This document shows positions 17,955 through 25,761 of a stretch of DNA of 64,000 nucleotides, in pieces. Location: positions 1 through 64,000 of the forward strand of contig NZ_QMEY01000003.1 in the NCBI RefSeq assembly GCF_003315795.1, read 5' to 3'. This stretch comes from Spongiactinospora rosea. Its GTDB lineage: Bacteria > Actinomycetota > Actinomycetes > Streptosporangiales > Streptosporangiaceae. Each line of letters opens with the position of its first letter. Position 1 is the first letter of the stretch. The position numbers were made by a program, and so were the translations under genes. The notes beneath the pieces were generated by a model. That model searched no databases, was not told the origin of the DNA, and saw only the letters and a program-made list of their open reading frames with translations.

Positions 17955-18281
17955 GTGACTGAGGCGACGCTCGACCCCGAAGACTCCAAGATCATCACGT
18001 TGGCCCGTGCCGCCCGTGCGCGCACGGGGGCAGCGCAGGGCGCCGCCGTACGCGACGAGACCGGCCGCACCTACTCCGCCACCAACGTGGCGCTGCCCTC
18101 GCTGACCCTGTCGGCCCTGCAGGTCGCGGTGGCGATGGCCGTCTCCAGCGGGGCCGCCGCCCTGGAGGCCGCCGCCCTGGTGACCGCGGACGGCGGGCCG
18201 AGCGAGGCCGACCGCGCCGCGGTCGCCGACCTCGGCGCGGCCACCCTGCTCACCGCCGGCCCGGACGGCACGCTTCGATGA
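17955..18281 (+). CDS. Cytidine deaminase-like protein lacking catalytic residues
   Basis: The 108-residue protein aligns by eye with the N-terminal part of short cytidine deaminases (ARAARARTGAAQGAAVRDETGRTYSATNVALPSL split over two segments, VAVAMAVSSGA). Active members need HAE/CAE and PCxxC zinc motifs; this protein has no Cys and no His at all, so it cannot bind the catalytic zinc. The gene is intact and coupled to era (ATGA at 18278-18281). Similar proteins stand next to era in other actinomycetes. A structural or regulatory role is possible; it is unlikely to be an enzyme. Confidence 0.72.
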   Translation: MTEATLDPEDSKIITLARAARARTGAAQGAAVRDETGRTYSATNVALPSLTLSALQVAVAMAVSSGAAALEAAALVTADGGPSEADRAAVADLGAATLLTAGPDGTLR

Positions 18282-19189
18282 GCGGGGCCGAGTCCGACTT
18301 CCGCTCCGGCTTCGCCTGCTTCGCCGGACGTCCCAACGTCGGCAAGTCCACCCTGATGAACGCCCTGGTCGGCACCAAGGTCGCGATCACCTCTGCCAAG
18401 CCGCAGACCACCCGCAGGGCCATCCGCGGCATCGTGCACCGCCCCGCCGCCCAGCTCGTCATCGTCGACACCCCGGGGCTGCACCGGCCCCGCACCCTGC
18501 TCGGCGAGCGGCTGGACAGTCTGGTGCTGTCCACGCTCACCGAGGTCGACGTGATCGGGTTCTGCATCCCGGCCACCGATCCGGTGGGCAAGGGCGACCG
18601 CTTCATCGCCGAGAAACTGGCCGCCGTCAAGAAGACCCCGGTGGTCGCGGTGGTCACCAAGTGCGACCTTGCCTCCCGCGAGCAGATCGCCAAGCAGTTG
18701 CTCGCCGTCTCGGAGCTGGCGGATTTCGCGGAGATCGTCCCGGTCTCAGCGGTGTCGGGCGAACAACTCGACACGGTCACCGACATCCTGGTGGGTCACC
18801 TCCCCGAGGGCCCGCCCCTGTACGCGGGCGGCGAGCTGACCGACGAGCCCGAGCAGGTCCTGGTCGCGGAGCTGATCCGTGAGGCCGCCCTTGAGGGCGT
18901 CCGCGACGAGCTCCCGCACTCGATCGCCGTCGTGGTCGAGGAGATGCGCCCCCGCGAGGGCCGCGACGACCTGCTCGACGTCTTCGCCGAAATGTACGTC
19001 GAACGCCCGTCCCAGAAGGCCATCGTGATCGGCCACCGCGGCGAACGCCTCAAGGACGTGGGCACTCGCGCCCGCAAACAGATCGAGGCCCTGCTGGGCA
19101 CCCGCGTCTACCTCGACCTGCACATCAAGATCGCCAAAGACTGGCAACGCGACCCGAAACAACTCCGCCGCCTGGGCTTCTACGACTGA
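18278..19189 (+). CDS. era: GTPase Era
   Basis: Era is an essential GTPase that binds the 3' end of 16S rRNA and couples 30S assembly to growth. The 303-residue protein has G1 GRPNVGKST (17-25), G3 DTPGL, G4 TKCD and a C-terminal KH domain (about 215-295, with the typical IGHRGERLKDVGTRARKQIE). Length is normal. ATG at 18278 overlaps the preceding stop. The genes phoH, ybeY, corC, deaminase-like and era form the conserved ribosome-maturation cluster. Confidence 0.96.
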   Translation: MSGAESDFRSGFACFAGRPNVGKSTLMNALVGTKVAITSAKPQTTRRAIRGIVHRPAAQLVIVDTPGLHRPRTLLGERLDSLVLSTLTEVDVIGFCIPATDPVGKGDRFIAEKLAAVKKTPVVAVVTKCDLASREQIAKQLLAVSELADFAEIVPVSAVSGEQLDTVTDILVGHLPEGPPLYAGGELTDEPEQVLVAELIREAALEGVRDELPHSIAVVVEEMRPREGRDDLLDVFAEMYVERPSQKAIVIGHRGERLKDVGTRARKQIEALLGTRVYLDLHIKIAKDWQRDPKQLRRLGFYD

Positions 19190-19200
19190 CCCTCCACGAA

Positions 19201-19239
19201 GCCGCCCCCCGCCCCCATCACCTCCGACCCGGGGGCGGC
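19201..19239 (+). terminator. GC-rich hairpin after era
   Basis: GCCGCCCCC (19201-19209) pairs perfectly with GGGGGCGGC (19231-19239) across a 21-base loop. It starts 11 bases after the era stop, a reasonable place for termination. No T run follows. Confidence 0.5.
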
Positions 19240-19849
19240 GGGTCGCCTTCTCCACGGCAATCCGGCTCCATCGGCCCGCCGTCACGGGTCACGGTGTGAT
19301 GCCCGGCGCCTCACGGGCGCCGCGGGCGCCCGCCGTCCCGGCACCGGCCGCCAGGCACCCTTCGCTCACCTGCTCTGTACGCGAGTGGGGAAAAAGGCGA
19401 CACTCTACTCGGAACCGGGCAGCCATCTACACCCCGACCTCCGAGGACGATGACGAGATGGAAAGCCGAAGGCGCCAACGGGCGGACGCCCGCTCCTTGG
19501 CGGCCCGGGCACCTCCCCGAGGCTGAGCGAGGGGGCCGGGTCCGCGGCCCATGCCGATGCATGCGGCCTGCCGTATGTGCGAGTGCAGCCGAGCGCGGCG
19601 CAATCGCAATTCCGCGGACTATCAGTATAACTTCATCAACCTTGCAAATTTCATGAATGTGTCGATAGCGCCCATTCTGCGCCGAAGGTTGGTTATCTGG
19701 ACAGATGGCCATCGGCTGGCCGGGTGCGGCTTCGGTATTTTCTGAATCGCGGCCATAAGGTGGGGAGTTCCTTGTGAAGTGATGCCCTGCCGCAGGTATG
19801 ATCGAACTCTGCATGGTGTCGCGCATTATGCTGTGGCTGCTGCGATATA
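19240..19849. other. Non-coding stretch with a marked fall in G+C
   Basis: No gene is supported. From about 19600 the sequence becomes visibly richer in A and T (for example around 19620-19660 and 19840-19900) than the flanking housekeeping genes, which marks the left side of an accessory island. Short frames here have no convincing ribosome sites. Confidence 0.55.
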
Positions 19850-19885
19850 TTGACCATTCCGGCGGGAGAGCGTAATATTCGCTCT
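19850..19885 (+). promoter_or_regulatory. Near-consensus promoter with dyad over the -10 element
   Basis: TTGACC (19850-19855), a 17-base spacer, and TAATAT (19873-19878) fit the principal sigma consensus closely. The -10 is framed by a perfect inverted repeat, AGAGCG (19867-19872) and CGCTCT (19880-19885). A repressor bound there would cover the -10 and start site. It drives the 89-residue gene at 19949 and probably the genes after it. Confidence 0.7.
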
Positions 19886-19948
19886 TGATTGGATGTTCGC
19901 CGAGCCGGTGAAGATCCGAGGGCAACCGGTGTGGAATGAGGGCTCCTT

Positions 19949-20218
19949 ATGGTGGGAAAATGGGAGGCCGATCCGGCGGTGGGCTTCAAGCGTCGCCTCG
20001 GAAAGTCGGCTCACGAACTGGGCACCACCGGAGGCAATGCGAGCTGCCCCGATATCTGGGAGCTGGACAACGGGGATGTCGCGGTGATCGGTACCGAGCT
20101 TTCCGCGGCATATCGCGACCGGCTCCCCAAAGGGGTTTCCGTGGACCCGGGGGAGAGTCTGGTGGTCATTCCGCGTAGTACGATTATGGCCGCAAAGGCG
20201 GACATCCCAGATGCATGA
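19949..20218 (+). CDS. Small protein that accompanies DUF6879 genes
   Basis: The 89-residue protein (MVGKWEADPAVGFKRRLGKS, later GNASCPDIWELDNGDVAVIG and LVVIPRSTIMAAKADIPDA) has the compact alpha/beta look of a small actinobacterial family encoded directly before DUF6879 genes. No enzymatic motif is visible; it has one Cys. Its stop overlaps the start of the DUF6879 gene by 8 bases, so both are translated together. A role as antitoxin-like, adaptor or regulatory partner is conceivable but unproven. A further ATG at 19969 is in another frame. Confidence 0.75.
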   Translation: MVGKWEADPAVGFKRRLGKSAHELGTTGGNASCPDIWELDNGDVAVIGTELSAAYRDRLPKGVSVDPGESLVVIPRSTIMAAKADIPDA

Positions 20219-20876
20219 CCTGCTGAACGGCGCCACCGGCCGGCGGATGGCCCTCGCGGAGTATTACTCCGACTTCGAGCACAACTTCGCGACGGCGAAG
20301 GAGTTCTGGAAGCTGGAGCGCGGCCAGGCGTTCGCCGAGCCCGGTGACGCAAGCTGGGAGGCGTTCGATCGAGGCGACTGGGCCGAATCGATACGCCTGC
20401 TAGAGGAGCGACGGACCGATCTGATCGCTTATCACCGCGAAGTCGCCGCGGCCGGGACGCGGACGTATCGCATCCGGATCGTCGAGCTGCCGCTCACCCC
20501 TTACCTGCAGTGGGAGCTCAACCTCCTTAACATCCGCGATCAGACGGGCGGTCCCATCCGTGTGCTCCGGGCGGACGACCTGGGATATCTAGAGGCGCAG
20601 GACCCGCTCCCCGAGATCTATACGATGGATGAAAAGGTGATGTATCAGGCGGTCTACGATGAACACGGTGTGCTGGAGAGTGCTCGCCGGTTCGACGAGG
20701 TCGAATTGATCCGCCGTTGCCGGTCCTTTATCGTGGATCTGTACAAGCATGGCGAGCCGATCGGCGACTTCTTTCGCCGCGAGGTCTCCCACCTTCCGCC
20801 GGCGCGCCCGGCGCGCCGGTCCATCGCCGATGATTATCTTCAGATCACGGGGCGGCCGGGCCCGATCCGTTCGTGA
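20211..20876 (+). CDS. DUF6879 family protein
   Basis: The 221-residue protein shows the DUF6879 pattern: an N-terminal FEHNFATAKEFWKLERGQAF segment, the WAESIRLLEERR helix, the RIRIVELPLTPYLQWEL core, LRADDLG, and VYDEHGVLESARRFDE. Function of the family is unknown; members occur in many copies in actinomycetes, often with HTH-XRE or small partner genes. It is cytoplasmic. Overlap with the upstream gene and a 9-base gap to the STAND gene suggest a three-gene operon under the promoter at 19850. Confidence 0.82.
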   Translation: MHDLLNGATGRRMALAEYYSDFEHNFATAKEFWKLERGQAFAEPGDASWEAFDRGDWAESIRLLEERRTDLIAYHREVAAAGTRTYRIRIVELPLTPYLQWELNLLNIRDQTGGPIRVLRADDLGYLEAQDPLPEIYTMDEKVMYQAVYDEHGVLESARRFDEVELIRRCRSFIVDLYKHGEPIGDFFRREVSHLPPARPARRSIADDYLQITGRPGPIRS

Positions 20877-20885
20877 GGGACGACA

Positions 20886-23267
20886 GTGGCGGACGAACAT
20901 GAGAATCGGGCCGACCTGAGCGACGTCAGCGGGGCCATCATCCAGGCCCGCAACGTCACCGGTGGAATCCGCATTTATCGCGACGGCCCTGGCGAGCAAG
21001 AGAACAACGTGCCCCGGCAGCTTCCCGGCGATGTCTCGCATTTCGTCAATCGCGCCGATGAGCTGGGCGCACTGACGGCCCTTCTGGACACGCAGGACGA
21101 CACCGATCAAGGTGCGGCGAAGGTCATTGTGATCTCGGGCTCTCCCGGCGTGGGCAAGACCGCGTTGGCCCTCCGCCTCGCGCACTCGATCCGGGCACGG
21201 TTCACCGCGGGCGATCTGTACGTCAACCTGCGTGGCTACGATGACGGGCCGCCGCTTTCCCCCTCCTCGGTATTGGACCGGATGCTCCGCGCACTGGGCG
21301 TGCCCGGCGGGGAGATTCCCGCCGACGTCGAGGACCGATCCGCCGCACTCCGGAGCGTCACGGCGAATCGGAAGATCCTCATTCTGCTCGACAACGCTGT
21401 CTCAAGCACTCAGGTACGGCCGCTGTTGCCCGGTTCGGCGGGTCCGCTCGTCATCATCACGAGTCGCAGCGCGTTGCCCGCGTTGGCGGTCAGGGACGGT
21501 GCAAAGCGCATCCACCTGGACATCTTCCAAGAGCGTGACGCCTTGGCCCTCCTCAAGGCCATAAGTCACGGCTGGAGAGAGGACGGCGAGGCGGATCTCT
21601 TAGAACTCGTGAATCTGTGCGCGCGGTTGCCGCTCGCCCTGCGGATCGCCGCGGAGCGGGCCGTGTCCCGGCCGATGATGCTGCTCACCGAACTCATCGA
21701 CGATCTCAAGGACGACTCACTCCTGTGGGAGACGCTGAGTCTGAGTGACGACTCGTCGTCCGAGGCCGTCCGCACGGTGTTCGCATGGTCCTACCGGGCA
21801 CTCTCCGAGGACGCCGCCCGGACCTTCCGGCTGCTCGGTGTGAATCCCGGCGCGGACATCGGCCTCACCGCGGCGGCGGCGCTCGCCGGGGCGCCGGTCC
21901 GGGTGACGCGTCGCGCCCTCGACCTCCTGGTCGGCGCCTTCATGGTCGAAGTGCCGACGCCTGGCAGGTTCCGGTTGCACGACCTGTTGAAGGCCTACGC
22001 CGTCGCGGAGGCGCAGGCCACCGACCCGCAGGCCACGACGAGTGCGGCGATTCGCCGGTTGGCCGCATGGTACGCGCTGACGCTCGAACAGGCGGTGAAG
22101 TGGCTGGCACCGGGGGATGAGATCCGGCTTCACGTTCAGGAAGCCGAAGTCCCCGTGCCGCTGCAGTTCGCGAACTCCCTCACGGCCTACGAGTGGTTCG
22201 AGATCGAGCGGGGCAACATCGTCGCGACCGCCATGGCGGCACTGGAGCGGGAGGAGTTCGACAGCGCGTGGTGTCTCGCCATGGCGGCGAGTCCCATCCA
22301 TATGTACTACTTCACCTTCGACGACTGGGCGCTCCTGAGCGAGGTGGCGGTCACCGCCGCGCGCGCCCTCGGCGATCCCGCCCGGCACGCGAACGCGCTG
22401 ACCAACCGAGGCCGTTACCTGCTCAGGAGGCGATCACTCGCCGAGGCACATGAGGAGTTCCGCAACGCCCTTGTGATCAGAGAGGAACTGGGAGACGTCC
22501 GCGCGGTGTGCGAATCGCTGAACCTGCTCGGACTGGTGTGCCTGCGTACCAGAGAACTCGACGACGCGGCCTCGTACTTCGAGCGGGCCGCGGCGGGCTT
22601 TTCGGAACTGGCGGATCTACGGTGGGAGTCCCTGGCGCTCTCCAACCTCGCCGAAGCACACCTGGAGGCCGACGCCGCCGAACGCGCCCTGGGCATCCTC
22701 ATCCCGCTTCCAGAGGTCTTCGCCCGGTTCAACGACTCCGCCATGCGGGGGAACTCGCTGTGGCTGATCGGCTGGGCCCAGCGGTTGAGCGGCGACCTCG
22801 CCGCGGCCGCGAGCGCCATAAACGATGCTCTCGTGATCGCCGAGGAGGACGGCAACCGCGTGCAGGAAGGCTTCTGGCAGATCGAGGCGGCCCGCATCCA
22901 CCTGGCCTCCGGGGCATTTGAACAGGCGATGGAGTGCTGTGTGGTGGCGGCGTCGTTGCAGCGGCAGATCGGTGACACCAGCCGTGAGGCGATGGCCCTG
23001 GACTGTACCGGCGAAGTCCATCAGGCCCTGCGGAACTTCGAGGAGGCAGCGGCGTTCCACCTCCAGGCGCTTCGCATGCACGAGACGGTGGGCGACAAGT
23101 GGCTCGCCGCGCTGGCGTTGCGCAACCTCGTGGACTGCGAGATCGGCTTGGGCCGTTCCACGGAGGCCCGGTCCCTCGCGGTGCACGGGCTCGAACTCCT
23201 GGCCGCCTTCACCGGCCCCCGCGCCGCTGAGGCGCGAAGGCACTTCGAGTCGCTGGCGGCGACGTGA
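20886..23267 (+). CDS. STAND (NB-ARC/TPR) protein with N-terminal PP-like motif
   Basis: The protein has 793 residues. Residues 12-31 (LSDVSGAIIQARNVTGGIRI) match the pseudo-palindromic, RHIM-related segment found at the N terminus of some bacterial NLR-like proteins. An NB-ARC ATPase follows: Walker A GSPGVGKT (85-92), Walker B-like ILILLDN (about 160), sensor VIITSR (about 190), RLPLAL (about 255) and a winged-helix region with RLHDLLKAYA (about 360). TPR repeats fill about 480-780 (LNLLGLVCLRTRELDDAASYFERA). No N-terminal DNA-binding domain of the SARP type is present, and no obvious effector domain. Such proteins sense ligands through the repeats and oligomerise. Start GTG at 20886. Confidence 0.88.
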   Translation: MADEHENRADLSDVSGAIIQARNVTGGIRIYRDGPGEQENNVPRQLPGDVSHFVNRADELGALTALLDTQDDTDQGAAKVIVISGSPGVGKTALALRLAHSIRARFTAGDLYVNLRGYDDGPPLSPSSVLDRMLRALGVPGGEIPADVEDRSAALRSVTANRKILILLDNAVSSTQVRPLLPGSAGPLVIITSRSALPALAVRDGAKRIHLDIFQERDALALLKAISHGWREDGEADLLELVNLCARLPLALRIAAERAVSRPMMLLTELIDDLKDDSLLWETLSLSDDSSSEAVRTVFAWSYRALSEDAARTFRLLGVNPGADIGLTAAAALAGAPVRVTRRALDLLVGAFMVEVPTPGRFRLHDLLKAYAVAEAQATDPQATTSAAIRRLAAWYALTLEQAVKWLAPGDEIRLHVQEAEVPVPLQFANSLTAYEWFEIERGNIVATAMAALEREEFDSAWCLAMAASPIHMYYFTFDDWALLSEVAVTAARALGDPARHANALTNRGRYLLRRRSLAEAHEEFRNALVIREELGDVRAVCESLNLLGLVCLRTRELDDAASYFERAAAGFSELADLRWESLALSNLAEAHLEADAAERALGILIPLPEVFARFNDSAMRGNSLWLIGWAQRLSGDLAAAASAINDALVIAEEDGNRVQEGFWQIEAARIHLASGAFEQAMECCVVAASLQRQIGDTSREAMALDCTGEVHQALRNFEEAAAFHLQALRMHETVGDKWLAALALRNLVDCEIGLGRSTEARSLAVHGLELLAAFTGPRAAEARRHFESLAAT

Positions 23268-23269
23268 AT

Positions 23270-24115
23270 TCAGGCGGGCGCGTGATCGCTGATCCAGAGG
23301 GGGCCGTCCGCGCACTGGACGACAGGTCCACGCCGCTCGCTCAGGCTGGTCCGGAGAATCTGGATCCGCCGTCCGTCCAGCTCTACCACCGGGCCGGCCG
23401 ATCCGTGCAGGAAGCGGAAGACGCGGATCTGGTTGTGCGCGTCCCACCGGCTCTGATTCCAGGAGATCTCATTCCATTCGGCAGGTGGGAATGGCGCATC
23501 GCTCACCGCTTCTTCACTCTGCGGGATGCCCTCGTCTCCTTCCAGCGCCCGGGAGATCGCATCACCGAGAAGCGCTGGGAGACCGGATTGCATCATGCGC
23601 CAGGTATCGGCATGGGAAACGACCTCCGGGAGGTCGCCCACCGATGCCTGAGTGAGAATCGGGCCCCCGTCCATCGTTTCGGTCATGCGATGGATCGTCA
23701 CCCCCAGCTCCTTGTCGCCATTGCGAATCGCCCAGGGAATGGGGGACGGGCCACGATAGCGGGGCAATAGGGAGGGGTGAATGTTCAGTGTGCCGTGTCG
23801 CGGTGCGAAGATCACGTCATCTGGGATGCGCCAGTTGAACCCGAAGACGACCAGCAGGTCGACGGCGAAGCCGCTCATCATCGGGTACAGGTCCGCGGGG
23901 CCGCTGGGCAGGAGTAGTCCTATTCCGGCGGGTATAGCGGAGATCGTCGCGGCTATTCCGTCGAAGACATCGGGTTCCGGCGGAGTGTTCGGCCGCATTG
24001 ACCGACTCATGAGGTAGACGGTTGGTTCGTGACCGAATGCGGCGAGGGTGGTAGAAATCAGGGCGAACTGATTTGGGCCATACGATGCTATGGCCACGCG
24101 CAGTCTCGCACTCAT
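23270..24115 (-). CDS. Formyltransferase related to methionyl-tRNA formyltransferase
   Basis: The 281-residue protein has a formyltransferase N-terminal domain with the catalytic Asn-His-Asp set (N111 and H113 in NIHPSLLPRYRG; D149 in MTETMDGGPIL). The C-terminal part is shorter than in housekeeping Fmt and unlike its usual tRNA-binding domain, so it probably formylates another acceptor (amino sugar, amine or peptide), using 10-formyltetrahydrofolate. It converges with the STAND gene 2 bases away. It may be the island's enzyme, but the link is positional only. The start ATG at 24115 sits where transcription should begin, so the message is probably leaderless. Confidence 0.85.
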   Translation of the reverse strand: MSARLRVAIASYGPNQFALISTTLAAFGHEPTVYLMSRSMRPNTPPEPDVFDGIAATISAIPAGIGLLLPSGPADLYPMMSGFAVDLLVVFGFNWRIPDDVIFAPRHGTLNIHPSLLPRYRGPSPIPWAIRNGDKELGVTIHRMTETMDGGPILTQASVGDLPEVVSHADTWRMMQSGLPALLGDAISRALEGDEGIPQSEEAVSDAPFPPAEWNEISWNQSRWDAHNQIRVFRFLHGSAGPVVELDGRRIQILRTSLSERRGPVVQCADGPLWISDHAPA

Positions 24116-24121
24116 GTCGCG

Positions 24122-24149
24122 ATCCTAGCGCGGGCATGTTGTTTTGCAA
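24122..24149 (-). promoter_or_regulatory. Promoter of the formyltransferase gene (leaderless)
   Basis: On the minus strand, TTGCAA (24149-24144), a 16-base spacer and TAGGAT (24127-24122) precede the ATG at 24115 by six bases. Transcription would start at or next to the A of the ATG. Confidence 0.6.
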
Positions 24150-24633
24150 GCCCCGCGTATCATCCTAAATAGGTCATGTCCCTTAGATATCCCGCCAGAG
24201 GCATGGCATCATTAATGAACGGCCAATATAGGTGGAATACTGGTGTGAGCCGGAAATTCCCGGTGGAGACCGGACGGTGGGCGTGGAGCCGTCCGGTCGT
24301 GGTGCCCGGGGCAGGTGGAGTTCACCGTACCGGGGCCGGCCACGCGGAGGGCGTGTCACCCTCGCCATCTGGTGGCGGCTGGTGCCGGTACGTCTGGCCG
24401 GGGCGGGGCGTGGGCGGCTTGCTGGGGGGCCAAAACCCGGCTGGCTTCGTATACATCCCAAACACCTCAGAAGGCCCATGTGATGTGGCGTGCCTGACAG
24501 GTCACGGTATTTCGAGTTAGATGGTGGAATTCATCTGTAACCAGTGAACGCTCACACGAGCGGCCGGTACGACGTAACCTGCCGGGAAACGACTCGGGGA
24601 TCCGGGGGACCGGCGAATCCAGGGGAGCGCGCC
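24150..24633. other. Non-coding stretch with one hairpin
   Basis: No supported gene. A perfect 9-bp inverted repeat, ACCGGACGG (24269-24277) and CCGTCCGGT (24289-24297), is the only clear structure. Several open frames (for example 24176-24520) lack ribosome sites and protein-like content. The first 100 bases are AT-rich like the island to the left; the G+C rises again towards 24600. Confidence 0.5.
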
Positions 24634-25761
24634 GTGCGACGCTACACACCATGGGGGAAGGGGCGGGCCGGGGACGGGGGGTTACCGCCTGTCGTGCCGG
24701 CTGAAGGGCCGCCAGAGCCCGGGGCGGGGGCTGCTGAGGCGGCGGCGGAGGTGGAACGTGCCGCCGAGGAGGAGGCGCGGGTCAGGCGGCGGCGCAGGGC
24801 GCGGAGGTTCCGGCTGTACGGCTGGCTGGTGGCCCTCACCGCCGCGCTGGTGGCGGGCGGCTGGATCGTGTGGAACACCGGGCCGCCGACCGAGGCAGAG
24901 CTGCGCGAGCTGGCCAAGCTGACCAGCAAGCAGACGTTGCGGATCGGCGTGAAGGACGACACTCCGGGCATCGCGCTGCGCGATCCGGAGACCGGCACCT
25001 ACTCGGGCTTCGACATCGACATCGCGCTGATGATCGCCGAAGACCTCGGGTTCGGGAAGAACCAGGTGGAGTTCCTGGCCATCGAGACCGAGGACCGGGC
25101 CAGGAAGCGGGCCAAGAACGAGCGGGGCGAGTTCGTCGATGTGGACCTGGTGGTGGCGAGCTTCAGCATCACGCCGACGCGGGAGAAGGACCCCACGGTC
25201 GGGTTCTCCTCCCCCTACCTGCTCACCGAGCAGTCCGTGGTGACCAGGGACGACTACGAGGGCGAGGTCACCTCGCTGTCGCAGCTCGCCGGCAAGAAGG
25301 TGTGCACGCTCGGCACCTCCACCTCCGAGGGCGCGTTACAGAGCGCGCTGGAGCGCACCGGCGCGAAGGTGACCGGCGTGAACCGGATCAAGCAGTGCAT
25401 GGACGAGCTCCTCGCCGGAGAGTACGAGGCGGTGAGCACGGATGCGGCGATCATGGCGGGGTTCGTCACGCGGTCCGGCGGGCGGCTGCGCCACCATGAC
25501 GTCGGCCTGGAGGCGAACGAGCGCTGGGCGATCAACAGCGGCACGAACACCGCCCTGCGCACGCTGGTGGACCTGGCGCTCTACCGTTCGCTCGCCGACC
25601 CCGGCAACCGCCGCTGGGAGGACGCCTACGACCGGCACATCCGGCCGATGATGCGGACCAACCCGGGCATCGACATCGCCGGTGACCGCCCGCCGTGCCC
25701 GAAGAGGCCGGAGGTACGCCGCTGGCCCTGGGAGCGCGACACCTCGGCCCAGGTGTGCTGA
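24634..25761 (+). CDS. Membrane-anchored amino-acid-type solute-binding protein
   Basis: The 375-residue protein has a Pro/Glu/Ala- and Arg-rich cytoplasmic start, one membrane helix (about 63-80: LVALTAALVAGGWIVW) and a type 2 periplasmic binding fold (about 100-330: LRIGVKDDTPGIALRDPETG, SGFDIDIALMIAEDLGF, VVASFSITPTREKDPTVGFSSPY). The fold is that of glutamate/glutamine-binding proteins. Instead of a lipobox it keeps a signal anchor. GTG at 24634 has AGGGGAG about seven bases upstream. No ABC permease or ATPase gene is adjacent; the next gene encodes a membrane protein and overlaps it, so ligand sensing rather than transport is possible. Confidence 0.82.
   Translation: MRRYTPWGKGRAGDGGLPPVVPAEGPPEPGAGAAEAAAEVERAAEEEARVRRRRRARRFRLYGWLVALTAALVAGGWIVWNTGPPTEAELRELAKLTSKQTLRIGVKDDTPGIALRDPETGTYSGFDIDIALMIAEDLGFGKNQVEFLAIETEDRARKRAKNERGEFVDVDLVVASFSITPTREKDPTVGFSSPYLLTEQSVVTRDDYEGEVTSLSQLAGKKVCTLGTSTSEGALQSALERTGAKVTGVNRIKQCMDELLAGEYEAVSTDAAIMAGFVTRSGGRLRHHDVGLEANERWAINSGTNTALRTLVDLALYRSLADPGNRRWEDAYDRHIRPMMRTNPGIDIAGDRPPCPKRPEVRRWPWERDTSAQVC

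Noticed and set aside
24176..24520. 114-residue plus-strand frame between formyltransferase and binding-protein genes
   Set aside because: No ribosome site, unusual Gly/Trp-rich composition, no domain. Kept as non-coding.
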